From Metellina segmentata (Eukaryota > Arthropoda > Arachnida > Araneae > Tetragnathidae), in contig OX375878.1 of assembly GCA_947359465.1 (NCBI GenBank), positions 74,082,416-74,146,415 on the forward strand: a stretch of 64,000 nucleotides of DNA, read 5' to 3'. Made by a program: the position numbers and the translations under genes. Below, in pieces: positions 60,314-64,000 of the stretch. Under the pieces are notes generated by a model. It saw only the letters and a program-made list of their open reading frames with translations, searched no databases and was not told where the DNA came from. Position 1 is the first letter of the stretch. Every line of letters starts with the position of its first letter.

Positions 60314-60944
60314 CTAGGGGGCCCGCCTCCTGCTCGCTAAAGCTCGCCAACCCCCGGACGATTGCTTTGCAATCCTCATTGGTTCGGTGAGCGAATCTAT
60401 GCTCGCTTCACTCGCATCAATGAAGACATGTGTCCTAGCAGAAAGGATTGTTTTAAAATATGATACTCCAAAAAAATATTTTTCAAATCTAAATTTGCTG
60501 TATTACAGAAAATATAAACAGTACCCTGGAATCAGAATTCAAATGAAAACTTTGAGCAAATTTTGAGTCGAAATGTGAGCGCTGCTTTGGAAATTGAATA
60601 CCCAGTATGTGTTTTGTGTACATTTCCAGCACTCTCGAGTAACCCACACTTTTTAATTGAGTTTGTTGTGGAAAGTTGTAGTGCAAGCGTCTTGTTGAGC
60701 TATAATTGTTGGCCCTGAAAAGGACCGTTTTTTAAATGGCACTGAAAATGAACCTCCGCTTTCTTTGATTTCTAATTCTAAACTGCAACAGCTCGACTAA
60801 AAGTCTTTTTTTTTTTCAATAAAATTTCATCCGATAACGCTATAAATTCAATTCGTGGTAAACAAACAATCGTACAATGTTGCCAAAACGCGATAACAAA
60901 TAACGTCTTTTTTGCGTGCCACGTAAGAGAATTATATATATAGA
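60314..60944 (-). mobile_element. Helitron, non-autonomous, N1 copy B
   Basis: The reverse complement starts TCTATATATATAATTCTC and ends GGGCCCCCTAG before T, matching copy A at 33732-34355 along its length, including the GAGTGAAGCGAGC region and the AGGATTGC/GCAATC hairpin. It is 631 bp, with no protein-coding capacity. It differs from copy A by a longer stretch around the stem-loop motif. Confidence 0.88.
60711..60726 (-). other. Histone 3' stem-loop-like motif in Helitron N1 copy B
   Basis: On the minus strand GGTCCTTTTCAGGGCC forms a 6 bp stem (one G-U pair) closing a TTTC loop. It is flanked by AAAC upstream and AAC downstream. This is the 16-base layout of the metazoan replication-dependent histone mRNA 3' processing signal. 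A weaker relative (GGTTCATTTTCAGTGCC) lies at 60738-60754. No histone coding sequence remains upstream. Confidence 0.45.
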
Positions 60945-61828
60945 TGTATATCTTCTATAATTAATTAAATGTGCTGTAATTTTAAATGTCGTTTTAATTA
61001 CCTTCAAGCCACTCGCCACGTAAACTATACCCACGACGTTACACGGTATACACGGTCTTTGGTAGGATCAATTTTCGAACTAACATCCTTCCGTTTGCTA
61101 ATCCAACTGGACTAAAATTAATTTGGAATGGGGAACAGGGAAATAAAATCTAGGCCATCCCCTAAATTTTTTTATATGCATAACACCAGTGTAAAATAAA
61201 GTGTTGGAGTGAATCCACACTTTCTTCTCTGCTCTCGCTTTCTTCCACATGCAGGCGTTTCAATAGGAGTGTATTTTCAACAGCTCAATCACCTCGGACT
61301 CAATGTCCTCAAGTTCTTTTCTATCAGTCATTTTTTTTCCACAGCCTAACCTTGAGAATGGAATGAGAAAGAAAAAAAAGATATAACACACACAATTGTT
61401 AAGCGGATGGTATTTCACGGAAAGATGGATGTTTTCATGATCCGGTAGTCCACCGCAGTCGTGCTTTCAACTTTGACACCACGTTTTTAGCAGATGAAAG
61501 AAGAAAAAATGAGAGAACAAAGTGGATGGGTGGAGTTGGGAAAACGTTGCAGGTGTGCTCTGTGGTGGAAATTGCTGGAACGTGACATTAAACGGGGATT
61601 GTCCCCAATGTTAGAAAAGATTACGACACATGGGTATCATTGTTCTTTGCAAATACACACTTTTCCGTCCGGAACATTTAATAAATGCTATTGCGTGAAT
61701 TTTTTAATCTTACATAACATCGTAGTAATTCATCGAAAGAATCCTTTTAATCATATCCTATTTCATTTCCATTCAAAGCGCTTAGTCAAATTTCAGAAAA
61801 CTTAAAACTGTACATTTTACAGCATAAA
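60945..61828. other. Unrecognised DNA
   Basis: A plus-strand frame at 61494-61805 follows an acceptor-like TTTTTAGCAG but has no recognisable motif. Nothing else seen. Confidence 0.4.
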
Positions 61829-61859
61829 GGTAGGTAGTTGAATTAACGTCATACTAGAG

Positions 61860-63353
61860 CAGGGGTCGGCAACCTGCGGCTCGCGAGCCGCATGCGGCTC
61901 TTTTGATGTGAAGTTGCGGCTCTCCAGTTCCATATGAAAAAATTAATAATTTATCATCGAAACCTTTAAAAAAATAAGAAAATATATTTTTAATTACCTA
62001 TTTTCTCAATAGCTTCTATTTTCATAATCGTTAATTACAAATCTCTACGCTTAACATGACCGTAATGAGATAAATTTGAACTGTTGTTTTGTTCTTAGAG
62101 ATGATACTCCGTGACCATGTTTATCTTTCAGCCAGTTGCATTTCATTTCCGTCTCACCCAAATAGCCACCGTCTAGAGTCTAGACAACACGTCTAGATGA
62201 TGAGATGGTGAGTACGTCAAAAATTGTTTTATAAGTGCATCTGAAGAACTGTTTTGTAATTTTAAAAACAAAGCAGAAATCATGAAAAAATTAAAGATTT
62301 GCCATTATCTGCTAAAACAGTACAAGATAGAACTGCTAAAATGTCTTCAAATGTAACACATATGCAAGTGGAAGACATTCAACTGGCTTCTGCCTTATCA
62401 CTTGCTAAAGATGAGTCTTGCGACATAAAAGACACGACACAAGTTACCCTTTACGTCGGGCATATGTCGTCCCAAGGTCCAAAAGAAGAACTGCTAGGAT
62501 TGCTACCGCTCTCAGGGCAAACTCGTAAAAAAGATATAGAAAATGCTGTGCAAAAATGCCTGAAAGACAATGGAATCGATATAAATAAAATCGTTTATTT
62601 TGCAACTGATGGAGCCAGAAGTATGACAGGAATACCATAGAGAGGTAACATCAACTCTTCAGAAAAAAATAAGAGATTCGAGCAATTCAAAACAAACAAA
62701 AGTACTCTCGCGTTCATAGTAAATCCTCTCAACCCAAATACAAATGAGATCAACATTGAGCCATTTTGAATTGATGCTGGATCGCTTCAAATGCAATTGC
62801 TAGATTTGAAAACCAAAGACTTGTGGAGTGGCAAGTTCACAGAACTCAAGAGCAAGTTGGGAGTTCCAGAAATGCATGCACATAGCACAGCACAAGTGGA
62901 CAGCTCTAAAAGAAATTCCACAAGTTGAGGCCCTCATATTCGGCGCATGGAATAGTCTTCCAGAATGCTACAGTGAGGTGAAGAAGTTGGCATATGGAGT
63001 GCTGACGATCTTCGGGTCGACATATTCGTGTGAGCAAGCGTTCTCTTGCATGAATATAATAAAAAGTAAAGTTAGAAGTCAACTAACAAATAAAAATCTA
63101 GAGTCGTGCTTGAAACTTAAAACAACAAGTTCTAAGCCAGATTTAATCAAACTTTCAAAAGGCATGCGAAGCCAATGCTCCCATTGATGTAACTATCTAT
63201 ATTTGTGTTTTTAAATGAATAAATATTATTCCGTATTTAAAGCCGTTTATTTTAAATAAAAAATATAATATCGAAACGAAAATTTTTAGTGGCTCTTTAA
63301 ATCTGGGAAATTTCAACTTTGGCTCTTCCGTTTCAATAGGTTGCCGACCCCTG
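61860..63353 (+). mobile_element. hAT transposon, defective, with 8 bp target duplication
   Basis: Perfect 16 bp terminal inverted repeats CAGGGGTCGGCAACCT (61860-61875 and 63338-63353) are flanked on each side by TACTAGAG, an exact 8 bp duplication as made by hAT transposases. Just inside the left end lies the palindrome GCGGCTCGCGAGCCGC (61876-61891), typical of hAT families with this terminus. The 1494 bp length is well below an autonomous copy. The transposase inside is deleted and mutated. Confidence 0.95.
62230..63187 (+). pseudogene. hAT transposase pseudogene, N-terminus and middle missing
   Basis: Coding similarity begins near 62230 ([18 protein letters not shown]) and shifts frame by one base in the A run near 62288. 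It continues as [17 protein letters not shown] with the catalytic-region motifs LAKDESCDI and [11 protein letters not shown], and stops at TAG 62638. The large central insertion domain is then missing. In-frame remnants (FIVNPLN, SLQMQLLDLKTKDLW) follow, with a TGA inside and another shift. The last frame (62828-63187) holds the C-terminal dimerisation domain: LAYGVLTIFGSTYSCEQAFS and MNIIKSKVRSQLTNKNLE. No BED zinc finger is present. The protein belongs, from memory, to the hAT group that gave rise to GTF2IRD2- and ZBED-type genes. It is not functional. Confidence 0.9.
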
Positions 63354-63545
63354 TACTAGAGCAACACAATGGTAATCGGAGGCGGTCCAGCATTAGTCCC
63401 GATGGGAAAGATCTCAGGAAATTCCCTTGTATTTTTTAACGGTCAGATGACCAAGTCAACACCTGAGTTGGCACCTCATTCTCCAAATTTCCACACCACG
63501 ACAACGTGAATACAATTGGGGCCACAACAGATTTAATTTGCATCA

Positions 63546-64000
63546 GTCCCCACGTACACGGCATACTCTACCAACTGTGTATACTCTACCAACTAACCAA
63601 ATGTTAAAAAGGCTGGCCTCGAATTTGTGTGATATAACTTATGATTAAGGTAAAATTTCTCAATAAATATTACCCTATTTTGTTTCTTTTGATCAACCTC
63701 AGCAAAAACTATCAGTTGAAAGTTATTCTTAATGCAGAAATAACCTCTCGTTATCCCTGACAGGAACGGGCCTGACGTTATACCATCTTTAAATGGTTAA
63801 AACGAGATATCCTAAGTTTTATTAATCCTCCAAAGGTTTCGACGAAATATCTGGACCAACAAGATCTGACCAATTTTGATAATGGCGGGGTATCTCGTCA
63901 TCAAGATACTATCGATGTCTTGACGGTGACATGATCAAGATTCAGTTCTCTAAGTAATGACGAGCTATCTGTAGGTAGCTGAAGGTAGTCTTGCTAATAA
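63546..64000. other. Unrecognised DNA to the end of the window
   Basis: Contains a short direct repeat around ATACTCTACCAACT (about 63565-63595), which may be the decayed tRNA-like head of the preceding SINE-B. Nothing else seen. Confidence 0.4.

Larger units (their letters stand above)
61829..63545 (+). repeat. SINE-B copy split by a hAT insertion
   Basis: Left part 61829-61859 (AGGTAGGTAGTTGAATTAAC, ending TACTAGAG) and right part 63354-63545 (TACTAGAGCAACACAATGG through CACCACGACAACGTG) rejoin to a SINE-B once one copy of TACTAGAG and the hAT are removed. Confidence 0.85.

Overview
The window is eukaryotic, AT-rich (roughly one third G+C by eye), intron- or intergenic-like DNA crowded with transposable elements. 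The repeat content points to a spider, probably an orb-weaver type. The Tc1 transposase relic at 31.3 kb closely resembles, from memory, a Tc1 family abundant in Trichonephila and Araneus genomes. tRNA-derived SINEs of a kind I associate with spider genomes recur through the window. No complete host gene, rRNA or functional tRNA gene is visible, and no prokaryotic feature such as an operon or CRISPR array is present.

Layout. 0-13 kb: a 70-75 bp minisatellite, SINE fragments, a 300 bp tandem duplication with a conserved hairpin (4.6-5.2 kb), a CpG-rich island (5.4-6.0 kb), and mostly featureless AT-rich DNA. 14.0-15.6 kb: a non-autonomous Helitron-like element (called N2 here) in reverse orientation. 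16-31 kb: sparse DNA with several tandem repeats and three low-confidence coding exons on the minus strand (28.8, 17.7 and 9.7 kb). These have good splice sites and compatible reading phases. 31.0-34.4 kb: a dense cluster with a dead Tc1 element, an internally deleted mariner-like element with near-identical 122 bp inverted repeats, and a Helitron (N1). 36.1-40.3 kb: a second N2 Helitron, in forward orientation, split by a 2.8 kb Tc1/mariner-superfamily transposon. That transposon encodes an uninterrupted 465-residue DD82E transposase. 41.9-45 kb: two MITEs and a tRNA-derived SINE with a 12 bp target-site duplication. 45-60 kb: minisatellites, diverged tandem duplications, SINEs, and one plus-strand candidate exon with a weak CUB-like ending (54.6 kb). 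60.3-63.5 kb: a second N1 Helitron (reverse), then a defective hAT transposon inserted in a SINE with a perfect 8 bp target duplication.

The best finding is the DD82E element (36334-39125). It has an intact ORF, perfect 26 bp inverted repeats and TA duplications, and its pre-insertion site is confirmed by the uninterrupted Helitron copy at 14-15.6 kb. Also notable is a histone-type 3' stem-loop motif inside the N1 Helitrons, which hints at capture of a histone gene 3' end. A perfect 26 bp palindrome also lies inside a candidate exon. Family names of repeats (SINE-A to D, Helitron N1/N2) are local labels. Statements about known families rest on memory, not on searches.
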